Shown one piece after another: positions 56,505-64,000 of a stretch of 64,000 nucleotides of DNA. A model generated the notes under the pieces. It worked only from the letters and a program-made list of their open reading frames with translations. It did not search any database and had not been told where the DNA came from. Positions within the stretch are counted from its first letter, which is position 1, and each line of letters begins with the position of its first letter. The position numbers were made by a program, and so were the translations under genes. Origin of the DNA: Bacteroidaceae bacterium (GTDB lineage Bacteria; Bacteroidota; Bacteroidia; Bacteroidales; Bacteroidaceae); assembly GCA_900771425.1 (NCBI GenBank), contig CAAGNV010000032.1:1-64000 (forward strand), written 5' to 3'.

Positions 56505-58235
56505 ATGTCAACATTCTTTAGTAAACTGGCAGCTGTGACGCTGTTAGGAATTATTCTGTGCTCTAATTCGATAAACACCATGGCACAGGATACACCTGAG
56601 TTTTCAATCAATGATGTACCAGTGCTTGTCGATGCAGAAAGCAACATTCTGTACGTCTCCCTTCTGCCTGATACGGAGAAGTCGTTCAAGGCACGAGTTA
56701 CTACTGATGACTCGCTGTCATTGCAGTTTGCACTTGGCGACGGCAGTATGCATTATGCCCCACATCGTTTTAATATAGCCGATTGGCAAAACGAGTCATA
56801 CACAATGCGTATCCTGCAAGGCAAGAAAGAGAAAACCTATCAGCTGGTTTTCACTACGCTGCCACTAGTCAACATCGATGTCAGCATGAGTAAGTTGCGG
56901 GATGCACATGAGGAAGATCGCAGCAAGAAGATACCTGCCAACTTGCGAGTCATCGATCCACTCGCCCGTACTGCAGGTCAAGTAGATTATCGGCATTATA
57001 TAGGTGTACGTATTCGTGGACAGCACTCATCTGAATTCAAGAAGAAACCATTTGGCGTTGAACTGCGTGACTCAACCGAAGAAACTGTTGACGAACGCAT
57101 GTTTGGCATGAGAAATGATGACGACTGGGTGCTCGATGCCATGTGGGTTGACCCTGCACGTATGCGCAACCGTACTCTTACCGACATTTGGAACTCCATT
57201 TCTGACCTGCCTTATGCTAAGGACAACGAATTCCAGGCAAATGGCTCAAGTGGACTTTTCGTTGAAGTATTTGTCAAAAGCAAATACTATGGCTTGTATT
57301 GTTTTACTGACAAGATTGACCGCAAGAAACTTAACCTGAAGAAGATGCAGGTAAGCGACGACAGCCTCACTGTCAATCATAGAGGCATGCTGATGCGTGG
57401 ACGCAAGTACAACGAAGCTACGGTTCTGTATAAATATGACGCAACTGCACGTCTTGACTCTCTTAACTGGTGTGAGTGGTTGCAGGAATATCCTTCAGAC
57501 GACAACTCACAAGCCAATTGGCAACCGCTTATCGATTGGTTCGATGTCGTTGGCTATGAACATCCTACACGTTGGAGTCAGCTCAAGGAAGAATATATGG
57601 AATGGCTCTATCCCGACAATATCGTTGATTTCTTTATCTTCATCAATGCCTTCTATCTTGCTGAGAACACGATGAAGAACTACTATCTGTCGTTCCGCAA
57701 CATTCAAAAGGAACATCGTGCGCTTTTCACACTTTGGGACATGGATGCCTCACTCGGTCGTAAAGGTGACGGCACTGCTTGCTTCGACGATGACACACGA
57801 TATGCATTCAATGACTATTTGACCAATCGGATCGGACTCACCCGCCGATTGATGGAGGACAATGTGTTCCACTTCAAGAATCTCATGCACGACCGCTGGG
57901 AAGAACTCAAGGCCAACCAACTGTCCGTAGAGAATGTCGAAAAACGCCTGCGCTCATACGCTAAGTTGTTTAAGAAGTCGGGTGCGATGGCACGCGAACA
58001 AGCAAAATGGGGTGAGTCGGCAGCACCAGACCTTGATGCTGAAATCGACGATATGGTAGCATGGTATGCACGTAACTTTGAGAAAGTAGAAGCAAAACTC
58101 AAGAAATTTCCAAGTGCTGTCATCATGCCACATGTGACTCCGGCTGCTACTGCTACTTACAATCTCGCAGGCCAGCAAGTTGATGAGTCATACCACGGCA
58201 TTGTCATTCGTGACGGAAAGAAAACTCTGAGGTAA
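56505..58235 (+). CDS. CotH kinase family protein, second copy
   Basis: 576 aa, 6 bases after the first cotH gene. A signal peptide (about 1-26, INTMAQ) is followed by a short beta domain (about 30-125) and the CotH domain (about 130-540): VRIRGQHSSEFKKKPFGVELR, WVLDAMWVDPARMRNRTLTDIWN, GLFVEVFVKSKYYGLYCFTDKIDRKKL, TLWDMDASLGRKGDG. It lacks the ricin-like region of the first copy. The end YNLAGQQV...GIVIRDGKKTLR is a shortened form of the shared tail. yraN follows after 23 bases. Confidence 0.85.
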   Translation: MSTFFSKLAAVTLLGIILCSNSINTMAQDTPEFSINDVPVLVDAESNILYVSLLPDTEKSFKARVTTDDSLSLQFALGDGSMHYAPHRFNIADWQNESYTMRILQGKKEKTYQLVFTTLPLVNIDVSMSKLRDAHEEDRSKKIPANLRVIDPLARTAGQVDYRHYIGVRIRGQHSSEFKKKPFGVELRDSTEETVDERMFGMRNDDDWVLDAMWVDPARMRNRTLTDIWNSISDLPYAKDNEFQANGSSGLFVEVFVKSKYYGLYCFTDKIDRKKLNLKKMQVSDDSLTVNHRGMLMRGRKYNEATVLYKYDATARLDSLNWCEWLQEYPSDDNSQANWQPLIDWFDVVGYEHPTRWSQLKEEYMEWLYPDNIVDFFIFINAFYLAENTMKNYYLSFRNIQKEHRALFTLWDMDASLGRKGDGTACFDDDTRYAFNDYLTNRIGLTRRLMEDNVFHFKNLMHDRWEELKANQLSVENVEKRLRSYAKLFKKSGAMAREQAKWGESAAPDLDAEIDDMVAWYARNFEKVEAKLKKFPSAVIMPHVTPAATATYNLAGQQVDESYHGIVIRDGKKTLR

Positions 58236-58258
58236 TCAACCCTAAACTTATTACATAC

Positions 58259-58675
58259 ATGAACGACAACCAGGTCTTGGGGCAGACAGGCGAGGAATTG
58301 GCTGCAGATTACTTGATGAAGAATGGATTCCGGATTCTTCACAGGAACTGGAACTTGCACCATGGATGTGAGTTGGACATTGTCGCTCAAAAGAACGGCG
58401 TGCTGCATTTCGTTGAAGTCAAGACACGTCATAAGGTGTATGAAGGGGTAGGGGGACACCCGGAGGAGGCCGTTGATTATAGGAAGTTGCGGAATATAGG
58501 TAGGGCAATAATGTATTATATGTCTTACTTTCGATTAAATGCAAACTATGTGGTTGATGTGATAGGTATTGTCTATCGTAATGACAGCGATTATGACTTG
58601 AATTTCATGGAGAACGTCAATGTTCCCATGTGTTCGTCTTTTTCTTTCAATGGAGGAAACAGGCATAGGCGTTGA
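58259..58675 (+). CDS. yraN: UPF0102 family endonuclease-fold protein YraN
   Basis: 138 aa. The PD-(D/E)xK nuclease-like core of UPF0102 is visible: GEELAADYLMKNGFRILHRNWNLHHGCELDIVAQKNGVLHFVEVKTR (about 11-59), with the ELDI Asp and the EVK pair as expected. The last 30 residues are diverged. Cellular role unknown. It is close to the cotH pair, perhaps cotranscribed. The 286 bases after it hold repeat copy D and the rplT terminator. Confidence 0.85.
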   Translation: MNDNQVLGQTGEELAADYLMKNGFRILHRNWNLHHGCELDIVAQKNGVLHFVEVKTRHKVYEGVGGHPEEAVDYRKLRNIGRAIMYYMSYFRLNANYVVDVIGIVYRNDSDYDLNFMENVNVPMCSSFSFNGGNRHRR

Positions 58676-58756
58676 AAGACTTTCATCTGAGTTTTATGTT
58701 TGTGCTTGGTAAGCATTTACTGTCGCTCTTGAAGAAGTGGAGTGTGCCTTAACCTT

Positions 58757-58863
58757 CGAAGCAGTGGTTCTTCGACGCCGAAGCAGTGGTCCTTCGGCCC
58801 CGAAGTGCCATATGTTCGGATGCAAAAACCCACTGCTTCTGACGTGAAAACCCACTGCTTCTG
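58757..58863 (-). repeat. Intergenic repeat element (CTTCG type), copy D
   Basis: Plus-strand units TTCGAAGCAGTGGTTC and GCCGAAGCAGTGGTCC give way to the inverted AAACCCACTGCTTCTG twice, so the element is two-fold symmetric. Read on the minus strand it aligns with 36220-36326 at about 83 of 107 positions. It lies between convergent yraN and rplT. Confidence 0.75.
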
Positions 58864-58892
58864 GAATATATATTAGTATGTATAGACACAAC

Positions 58893-58923
58893 AAAGGTGC
58901 ACTTCGTCGTGAAATGCACCTTT
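58893..58923 (-). terminator. Terminator of infC-rpmI-rplT
   Basis: A 13-bp stem (58893-58905 with 58911-58923) with one G-U pair on the minus strand and loop ACGAC, followed by TTGTTGTG. Confidence 0.75.
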
Positions 58924-58961
58924 ATATTATATAAGACGGCTTATGTATGTCTCTTATATGT

Positions 58962-59306
58962 TTACTTTACCTTTTCTACAACAGCCTTGAATGCTGCAGG
59001 GTTGTTGAGTGCAAGGTTAGCAAGTGTCTTGCGGTTGATTTCGATTCCAGCCTTGTGGAGAGCGCCCATAAGCTGTGAGTAGCTCATTCCTTCGAGGCGT
59101 GCAGCTGCGTTGATACGCTGAATCCACAATGCGCGGAATTCACGCTTCTTGCGACGGCGGCTTACGAATGCATAAGTCAAACCTTTTTCATAGGCGTTCT
59201 TGGCAACGGTCCAAACGTTCTTGCGTGCTCCGAACTGGCCTTTAACTTGCTTTAAAATCTTCTTTCTACGTGCACGTGATGCTACGTGGTTAACTGATCT
59301 TGGCAT
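58962..59306 (-). CDS. rplT: 50S ribosomal protein L20
   Basis: 114 aa. A highly basic N-terminal half ([46 protein letters not shown]) is followed by the helical C-terminal domain ending [11 protein letters not shown]. It binds domain I of 23S rRNA early in 50S assembly. It comes after rpmI by 124 bases, a longer gap than usual that could hold a feedback site, although no L20-binding pseudoknot could be recognised. Confidence 0.97.
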   Translation of the reverse strand: MPRSVNHVASRARRKKILKQVKGQFGARKNVWTVAKNAYEKGLTYAFVSRRRKKREFRALWIQRINAAARLEGMSYSQLMGALHKAGIEINRKTLANLALNNPAAFKAVVEKVK

Positions 59307-59430
59307 AATTTTTTCTTTTTTCGAATGTTAGCGGTGAAGTGTCGTTGTGTTCACTCTTTTGGGGCTAATCATTCAGTTAAACATTTGTTAATTGTTTTTG
59401 TTTCTGACTTTACAAGTTAACTATCGGCAG

Positions 59431-59628
59431 TTAACGGAGGCAGAGAAGGTCGCGTACTTGCTTTCTGTTTGCTGGAACTACGATTGCAGAGTGGTCGAGG
59501 TTTCTCTTCTGCTTCTTTGTCTTCTTTGTCAGAATGTGGCTATGATAAGCGTGCTGACGCTTGATCTTGCCTGTGCCAGTGAGCTTGAAACGCTTCTTGG
59601 CAGCTGAATTGGTCTTTACTTTTGGCAT
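59431..59628 (-). CDS. rpmI: 50S ribosomal protein L35
   Basis: 65 aa, the usual L35 length, with the family start [24 protein letters not shown] followed by the basic [14 protein letters not shown] segment. It lies between infC (63 bases) and rplT, the conserved order of this ribosomal block. Confidence 0.97.
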   Translation of the reverse strand: MPKVKTNSAAKKRFKLTGTGKIKRQHAYHSHILTKKTKKQKRNLDHSAIVVPANRKQVRDLLCLR

Positions 59629-59691
59629 TTTTTTGTTTGTTATTTGTTATTAATGTTCGGCGGCAACGTATATACCACGACGTTACGCACC

Positions 59692-60297
59692 TTATTCTTT
59701 GTCTGTTGCTTCGGCTGCAGGAGCTGGTGCAGCTGCTGGTTTTGCCTCTTCTTTCTTTTCCTTCTTTGCCTGTCCTGGTTTCTTTGGTGCAAGCATGATA
59801 ATCATCTTCTTGCCTTCCATGTTTGGCATTGACTCGACCTTGGCGATTTCTTCGAGGTCGTTTGCAAAGCGGAGAAGCAGCACTTCGCCTTGTTCTTTGA
59901 AGACGATTGAGCGTCCCTTGAAGAATACATAGGCTTTTACTTTGTTGCCATCTTTAAGGAATTCCTGTGCATGCTTGAGCTTGAATGCGTAGTCGGCTTC
60001 TGCTGTCTGCGGCCCGAAACGGATTTCCTTTACTTCGATCTTCACTTGCTTTGCCTTCATCTCCTTGGCTTTCTTCTTCTGCTGATAGAGGAATTTGCTG
60101 TAGTCGATGAGTCGGCAAACTGGCGGTTGTGCATTAGGTGAGATTTCTACGAGGTCAACTTCCATCTGCTCTGCTAACTGTAATGCTTCGCGTGTTGGTA
60201 GCACCTTTGACTCTATTCCGTCACCTACGATGCGGACTTCGCGTACTCGAATCTGTTCGTTGACACGGTACTGCTGTTTGTTGTTGTCACCTTTCAT
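59692..60297 (-). CDS. infC: Translation initiation factor IF-3
   Basis: 201 aa, longer than the E. coli protein (180) because of a C-terminal Lys/Ala/Pro/Glu-rich extension (about 174-201, [16 protein letters not shown]). The N-terminal domain (about 10-80, [28 protein letters not shown] and [21 protein letters not shown]) and the C-terminal domain (about 90-170, [24 protein letters not shown]) are typical. It starts with ATG rather than the rare AUU used in E. coli, so start-codon autoregulation is unlikely. thrS, often adjacent, is absent. Confidence 0.96.
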   Translation of the reverse strand: MKGDNNKQQYRVNEQIRVREVRIVGDGIESKVLPTREALQLAEQMEVDLVEISPNAQPPVCRLIDYSKFLYQQKKKAKEMKAKQVKIEVKEIRFGPQTAEADYAFKLKHAQEFLKDGNKVKAYVFFKGRSIVFKEQGEVLLLRFANDLEEIAKVESMPNMEGKKMIIMLAPKKPGQAKKEKKEEAKPAAAPAPAAEATDKE

Positions 60298-60369
60298 TAA
60301 TGTGATGGCTACTGGTTGATTGTGCTGTTTGTTTAAGTTTTATATGCTTTGTTTTTTGATTTCAGCGGG

Positions 60370-60400
60370 CAAAGTTACGAATTATTTCATAATGCACAAT
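60370..60400 (-). promoter_or_regulatory. infC operon promoter
   Basis: On the minus strand ATTG (60397-60400) and TAACTTTG (60370-60377) are 19 bp apart. The leader to ATG 60297 is about 65 bases. Confidence 0.75.
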
Positions 60401-60493
60401 GACTTATGTGTGATTATTTTTTGATTTTCGCCGTTTTTTCTTGTGTTATTGATAAAAAGTGCGGTTAGTATGGTCTGTTTGCATTATTATTCG

Positions 60494-60501
60494 TACCTTT
60501 G
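60494..60501 (+). promoter_or_regulatory. -7 box of the second BASS gene
   Basis: TACCTTTG, 33 bases before ATG 60535. A TTG reading start at 60499 falls inside this box, so translation cannot begin there. Confidence 0.6.
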
Positions 60502-60534
60502 CTTGCTGAAATTAATGCAAAATTGATTGGTATT

Positions 60535-61497
60535 ATGATGAATAGTATATACAGGGCTTCGTCTTGGATTGCTTCCAATATTACGTTGGTGGTAGTGTTG
60601 GTAACGGCTTTGGCTCTTGCTTTCCCACCGTCTTTTACATGGATAGGTGGTGGGGCAATAACTCCTATGCTGGGAGTGGTAATGTTCGGGATGGGCTTGA
60701 CGCTGAAACCTAATGACTTCAGACCCGTGCTGATGCGTCCGAAGGACATCATCGTGGGTGAGTTGGCTCAGTTTGTAGTGATGCCGGGATTGGGGTGGCT
60801 CATCTGTCATGTACTTGACCTGCCGAAAGATCTGGCCTTGGGTGTGATTCTTGTTGGTTGCTGCCCTGGCGGTACTGCTTCGAATGTGATATGCTATCTG
60901 GCAAAGGGCGATGTCGCACTGAGTGTGGCCATGACTGCAGTATCAACCTTGCTGGCTCCGTTGGTTACGCCTGCGCTGGTGATGCTGTTGGCAGGCAAAT
61001 CGATTGACGTCGATGTTGTCGGAATGTTTATGAGCATTGTGCAGGTTGTCATTCTGCCTATAGTGCTTGGCTTCCTTGTCAGCCATTATTTCAGTAGATT
61101 GACTCAGAAGGTAGTGCCGATTCTTCCTATGGTATCTACTCTTGCCATTGCTTTTATCATCGGTATAGTCGTGTCGCTCAATGCAAGGAGCATAATGGCG
61201 TGCAGCATGATTGTGGCAGTGGCTGTGATACTGCATAACTTGCTTGGACTTCTGCTTGGCTACTTTGCCGGCAAGGCTATGGGACTTAAATCAGATAAGC
61301 GTACTGCAATATCGATTGAGGTCGGCATGCAGAACTCCGGACTTGCTACTTCGTTGGCTGCCACCCATTTTGCAATGTATCCAATGGCAGCCGTGCCTGG
61401 GGCAATGTTCTCTGTCTGGCATAACTTCTCAGGAAGCATTGCCGCTGCTATATTCAGAAGACTAAACAAGAAAGCAGGTTCTGTAAACAATATATAA
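60535..61497 (+). CDS. BASS-family transporter, second copy
   Basis: 320 aa from ATG 60535 (60538 also possible). About nine to ten helices. Family motifs are clear: GVVMFGMGLTLKPNDF, GVILVGCCPGGTASNVICYLAKGDVALSVAMT (first crossing) and AISIEVGMQNSGLATSLAATHF (second crossing, with Na+-site Glu and Gln). This is closer to the PanS/YocS group than the copy at 27961-28929. The substrate is probably a small organic anion. yccF follows after 64 bases. Confidence 0.9.
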   Translation: MMNSIYRASSWIASNITLVVVLVTALALAFPPSFTWIGGGAITPMLGVVMFGMGLTLKPNDFRPVLMRPKDIIVGELAQFVVMPGLGWLICHVLDLPKDLALGVILVGCCPGGTASNVICYLAKGDVALSVAMTAVSTLLAPLVTPALVMLLAGKSIDVDVVGMFMSIVQVVILPIVLGFLVSHYFSRLTQKVVPILPMVSTLAIAFIIGIVVSLNARSIMACSMIVAVAVILHNLLGLLLGYFAGKAMGLKSDKRTAISIEVGMQNSGLATSLAATHFAMYPMAAVPGAMFSVWHNFSGSIAAAIFRRLNKKAGSVNNI

Positions 61498-61561
61498 TGG
61501 ATTATGACGATTTGTCGCAAAGAGAAATAAACTATATGAATAACATTAACAATAATGAATT

Positions 61562-61939
61562 ATGAGAATCATTGGAAACATCTTTTGGCTGCTGTTCGGT
61601 GGACTGGAAGCAGCTATAGGTTATTTTACTGGCAGTCTGGCCATGGCTATAACCATCATTGGCATTCCTTGGGCGCTGCAGACTTTCAAGATTGGTTTGC
61701 TCTGCCTGTGGCCATTTGGAGCAAACATTGAAGAAGATGAGTCTTCGACGGGTTGCATACGCATACCTATGAACATCATTTGGTTCATCTTCGGCGGTCT
61801 TTGGGCATGGATTTGTCATGTGTTCTTTGGCCTGTTGCTTTGCATTACCATTATTGGCATACCTTGGGGAAAGCAACACTTCAAGTTGGCAAAACTGTCA
61901 GTAGCTCCGTTTGGAAAGAAGATTGATTTAAACTTCTAA
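61562..61939 (+). CDS. yccF: YccF-domain inner membrane protein
   Basis: 125 aa with two copies of the YccF domain (about 4-50 and 66-118), each with a GNIFWLLFGG- or MNIIWFIFGG-like helix and the sequence ITIIGIPWALQTFK or ITIIGIPWGKQHFK. There are about four membrane helices. Function unknown; YccF is widespread. It may share the BASS transcript. A hairpin at 61956-61976 separates it from the convergent ABC gene. Confidence 0.88.
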   Translation: MRIIGNIFWLLFGGLEAAIGYFTGSLAMAITIIGIPWALQTFKIGLLCLWPFGANIEEDESSTGCIRIPMNIIWFIFGGLWAWICHVFFGLLLCITIIGIPWGKQHFKLAKLSVAPFGKKIDLNF

Positions 61940-61955
61940 ATAATACGAGGGAAAC

Positions 61956-61976
61956 GCACAGGGTGGAACTCTGTGC
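61956..61976. terminator. Hairpin between convergent yccF and ABC ATPase genes
   Basis: A 9-bp stem with one G-U pair (GCACAGGGT with ACTCTGTGC) around loop GGA. There is no strong T-tract on either side, so confidence is moderate. Confidence 0.45.
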
Positions 61977-61980
61977 AAAA

Positions 61981-62754
61981 TCATATCTTAGCGTGAAATG
62001 TGCAGTGTGTTGCATCGAAGTCGATGTACTCGCTGCATATTTCTTTTTGTATGATGCCTTGTTCGCAGAGTTGTTTTGGAGTGCCTGTTGTCAATTGTGA
62101 ACAATGGTTCATCAGCCAGATATTATCTGCAGTTTGTAAAGCAAGGTCGATGTCGTGTATGGAAAGTAGTATTGTTTTATGCATTTCATGAGCTAAACGG
62201 CGCAGCAATAGCATAGTATTTACTTTGTTAGGATAATAAAGAAATGCCGTTGGCTCGTCAAGTAAGATGATGGGTGTTTGCTGTGCTATGGCCTTTGCTA
62301 TCATGGCTTTCTGGCGTTCGCCGTCGCTCAATGTCTCAATCATGTGATTTGACAAGTGGCTGATGCCTACCATTTCAAGACAATCGGTTACAATCATCCT
62401 GTCATTTTCATTGAGCCGTCCCCAAAAGCCAGTATGAGGCATACGCCCCATTGCCACGACATCAAAGACGGATAGGTTGTGTATTTGAGTGTTGTCGGTC
62501 AGTACTATACTGATGGTTTTGGACAGTTGGTTAGGCGAAAACGAGGCGATTTCTATGCCGCCGACATATACTTCGCCTTTTATGGCCGGTTGAAATCCTG
62601 CAATAGTACGTAGTAATGTAGATTTGCCTGCTCCGTTAGGTCCTATTAGGCACGTGAGTTCCCCCTCGCTTAACTTTGCGTTGAGCGAGGGGCTGATGAT
62701 TGTGTCATTGCCCGATGCGTGATATCCTGTTGTAAGTTGCCTTAATTCGACCAT
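61981..62754 (-). CDS. ABC transporter ATP-binding protein, FecE/BtuD-like
   Basis: 257 aa. Walker A IGPNGAGKST (about 37-46), signature LSDGERQ (about 142-148), Walker B PIILLDEPTA (about 161-170) and H-loop LLSIHDIDLALQ are all present. The D-loop, usually SALD or FLDxP, reads FLYYPNK here with Tyr173 where Asp is expected. It belongs to the siderophore/cobalamin/haem importer ATPase family, but no permease or binding protein is in the window. It lies 14 bases after the activase gene, which is odd company for an iron-chelate importer. Confidence 0.85.
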   Translation of the reverse strand: MVELRQLTTGYHASGNDTIISPSLNAKLSEGELTCLIGPNGAGKSTLLRTIAGFQPAIKGEVYVGGIEIASFSPNQLSKTISIVLTDNTQIHNLSVFDVVAMGRMPHTGFWGRLNENDRMIVTDCLEMVGISHLSNHMIETLSDGERQKAMIAKAIAQQTPIILLDEPTAFLYYPNKVNTMLLLRRLAHEMHKTILLSIHDIDLALQTADNIWLMNHCSQLTTGTPKQLCEQGIIQKEICSEYIDFDATHCTFHAKI

Positions 62755-62768
62755 TGAGAGTGAAACAG

Positions 62769-63614
62769 TTATATGATTGCTTTGATGCCATACTTGGCAA
62801 ATTGTTCAATACATCTTTGTCGTGTAGATTCTGACGGAGTAGCCATCGGTATGTTCGTGGGGTTGTATATTGTACCGAGGCGTTCGTGCTTTCCCTTGCC
62901 AATATCATGGTATGGCAGGAGTTCTATGCGCAATGGCTTTGTAGGTAGTGAAGCGATGAAGACCGCTGTTTGTCCGATATTTTGCTCATCTGCATTGATG
63001 CCTTCGATGAGTGGAACGCGTATCCAGAACGATGTGCCTTTGTCTGCCAAATGCTTTATGTTTGAAAGAATCGTTTCGTTGGGAACACCTGTATATTTGC
63101 TGTGTATTGATGAATCCATGTGCTTTATGTCAATTAGCATCAGTTCACATTCGCTTGCCACTTCGTCAACAACATGCTGAGGTGCAAATAGTGATGTATC
63201 GACACAGCGGTGAAATCCTCTCTTGCCTAACTCCCGCAGTATTTCGATCGTGTCGGCATAGTGCAGCAATGGTTCGCCTCCACAAATGGTTACGCCTCCA
63301 TGATCGCTGTCTTCCATCACTTTGCGCTCTTTTTCAATGACGGTCATCAGTTCGTCCATCGTCCACTGCTTGCCGGCAATCTGTCGGGCGAGGGTAGGGC
63401 ACGCTTCAGCTGCTTCCTCATCTGTCAATCCTATACAGGTCTTGCAACCGATGCATTTCTTGCTTGTGAACATCATCTGCGGTTCGCTGCTGATGCCTTC
63501 AGGGTTGTGGCACCATGCACAATGAAGTGGACATCCTTTCATGAATATTGTCGTTCGGATGCCGGGACCATCGTTGATGGCAAAGCGCTTTATGTCGAAC
63601 AGCCTAAAACTCAT
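62769..63614 (-). CDS. Glycyl-radical enzyme activating enzyme, ferredoxin-domain type
   Basis: 281 aa from ATG 63614; a TTG at 63632 is in frame but unlikely. Radical SAM cluster C28-x3-C32-x2-C35 in GCPLHCAWCHNPEG, then an inserted [4Fe-4S]-type group C54-x2-C57-x2-C60 with C72 (KKCIGCKTC...ACP). The SAM GGE motif reads ICGGEPLLH. The insert is typical of activases of non-classical glycyl-radical enzymes such as CutC, HypD and glycerol dehydratase, and not of PflA. It abstracts hydrogen from the partner's glycine. The start overlaps the partner's stop by 11 bases. Confidence 0.88.
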   Translation of the reverse strand: MSFRLFDIKRFAINDGPGIRTTIFMKGCPLHCAWCHNPEGISSEPQMMFTSKKCIGCKTCIGLTDEEAAEACPTLARQIAGKQWTMDELMTVIEKERKVMEDSDHGGVTICGGEPLLHYADTIEILRELGKRGFHRCVDTSLFAPQHVVDEVASECELMLIDIKHMDSSIHSKYTGVPNETILSNIKHLADKGTSFWIRVPLIEGINADEQNIGQTAVFIASLPTKPLRIELLPYHDIGKGKHERLGTIYNPTNIPMATPSESTRQRCIEQFAKYGIKAII

Positions 63615-64000
63615 TGTTTTCAGTGCGGGCAATGATTTCGTTCTGCAGTTGCATGGTCATATCGTTGAAATAATCGCTATAACCTGCAACGCGTACAAGT
63701 AGGTCGCGATAGTTCTCTGGATGTTGCTGGGCATCAAGCAGGGTATCTGTATCGACTATATTGAATTGAATGTGATGACCACCAAGTGAAAAGTATGTGC
63801 GGATTAAGGACGCAAGTTTCTTCAAGTCCTCTTCACGCTTCATAAGGTTCGGCACGAAACGTACGTTGAGTAAGGTTCCTCCTGACTTTGTCTGTTCAAG
63901 TTTGCCCAATGACTTGATTACGCTTGTAGGTCCCTGGCAGTCACTTCCGTGTGAAGGACTTGTGCCGTCGCTTATGGCGAAATGGGCATGGCGTCCGTTT
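63604..64000 (-). CDS. Glycyl-radical enzyme (PFL-like), C-terminal part only
   Basis: Only the last 131 residues are in the window; the frame runs off the right edge. The visible part has SDGTSPSHGSDCQGPT, GGTLLNVRF, LGGHHIQFNIVDTDTL and the glycyl-radical loop LLVRVAGYSDYF, whose radical glycine codon is 63682-63684. Pyruvate formate-lyase itself is possible, but the activase type beside it points to a dehydratase, hydroxyproline or C-N lyase-like member. The catalytic Cys and substrate residues are outside the window, so the substrate cannot be named. Confidence 0.85.
   Translation of the reverse strand, partial: NGRHAHFAISDGTSPSHGSDCQGPTSVIKSLGKLEQTKSGGTLLNVRFVPNLMKREEDLKKLASLIRTYFSLGGHHIQFNIVDTDTLLDAQQHPENYRDLLVRVAGYSDYFNDMTMQLQNEIIARTENNEF

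Noticed and set aside
58694..58894. Minus-strand open frame of 66 codons after yraN
   Set aside because: It is translated repeat (copy D). Such frames arise from the CTTCG units and are not genes.
60499..60534. Earlier start for the second BASS gene
   Set aside because: The TTG at 60499 is part of the TACCTTTG -7 box, so it cannot lie in the transcript as a start codon.

Overview
The window reads as a chromosomal segment of a Bacteroidota bacterium, most likely Prevotellaceae (Prevotella or a close genus). Supporting signs are many promoters with a TAnnTTTG -7 box (several with a TTTG/TTG box about 19-20 bp upstream), start codons without an obvious Shine-Dalgarno sequence, many secreted glycoside hydrolases and lipoproteins, lineage-typical families (DUF3078-like, DUF6057-like, CotH kinase, GIN-domain proteins), and short C-terminal tails ending in a GIYIIxGKKVxxK-like motif. 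No rRNA, prophage or CRISPR array is visible. The only hint of a mobile element is a 17-codon gene start cut by the left edge.

Layout. 0-7.4 kb: housekeeping genes dnaX, a divIC/ftsB-like gene, a small membrane protein, purB, an rluB-type pseudouridine synthase with a long Gly/Tyr/Asn/Arg-rich N-terminus, and asnS. 7.4-17.2 kb: carbohydrate genes, with two large GH2 beta-galactosidases, a GH43-like enzyme and a lipocalin. 17.3-20.7 kb: PBP1a-type penicillin-binding protein and kdsB. 20.8-25.8 kb (minus strand): an apparent four-gene envelope operon (DUF6057-like membrane protein, WD40/PD40 lipoprotein with a CxxCH motif, small lipoprotein, SGNH hydrolase). 26.2-32.1 kb (minus): lacI-type regulator, uvrB, then BASS transporter, DUF3078-like protein and DMP19-like protein. 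32.4-36.2 kb: kdgK-eda-OPT transporter, divergent from the lacI gene and probably its target. 36.4-39 kb: ECF sigma factor, membrane protein resembling an anti-sigma factor, and a secreted protein. 39-47 kb (minus): GH53 endo-galactanase; then slyD, aroC, ssb, a 4'-phosphopantetheinyl transferase, kdsA, the KDO isomerase gene kdsD/kpsF, a phosphohexomutase and tRNA-Arg. 47-51.6 kb: GIN-domain lipoprotein, unknown lipoprotein, tRNA-Leu, and tandem SASA/CE6 esterases. 51.9-58.7 kb: leuC-leuD, tandem cotH genes, yraN. 59-64 kb: infC-rpmI-rplT (minus), a second BASS transporter and yccF (plus), then a glycyl-radical enzyme (cut by the right edge), its activase and an orphan ABC ATPase (minus).

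How genes work together. The GH2, GH43 and GH53 enzymes with the esterases suggest use of plant galactan or arabinogalactan-like material, although no SusC/SusD pair lies in the window. kdgK and eda form the lower part of a hexuronate/pectin route. kdsA, kdsD and kdsB supply CMP-KDO for LPS.

The most unusual structure is a set of non-coding arrays with a 21-22 bp period at eight loci, each just 3' of a gene. Two pairs of loci are recognisably the same element in opposite orientation (about 85% identity over 80 bp and about 78% over 107 bp, counted by eye). None lies between divergent genes. I regard this as the best candidate here for an undescribed element.
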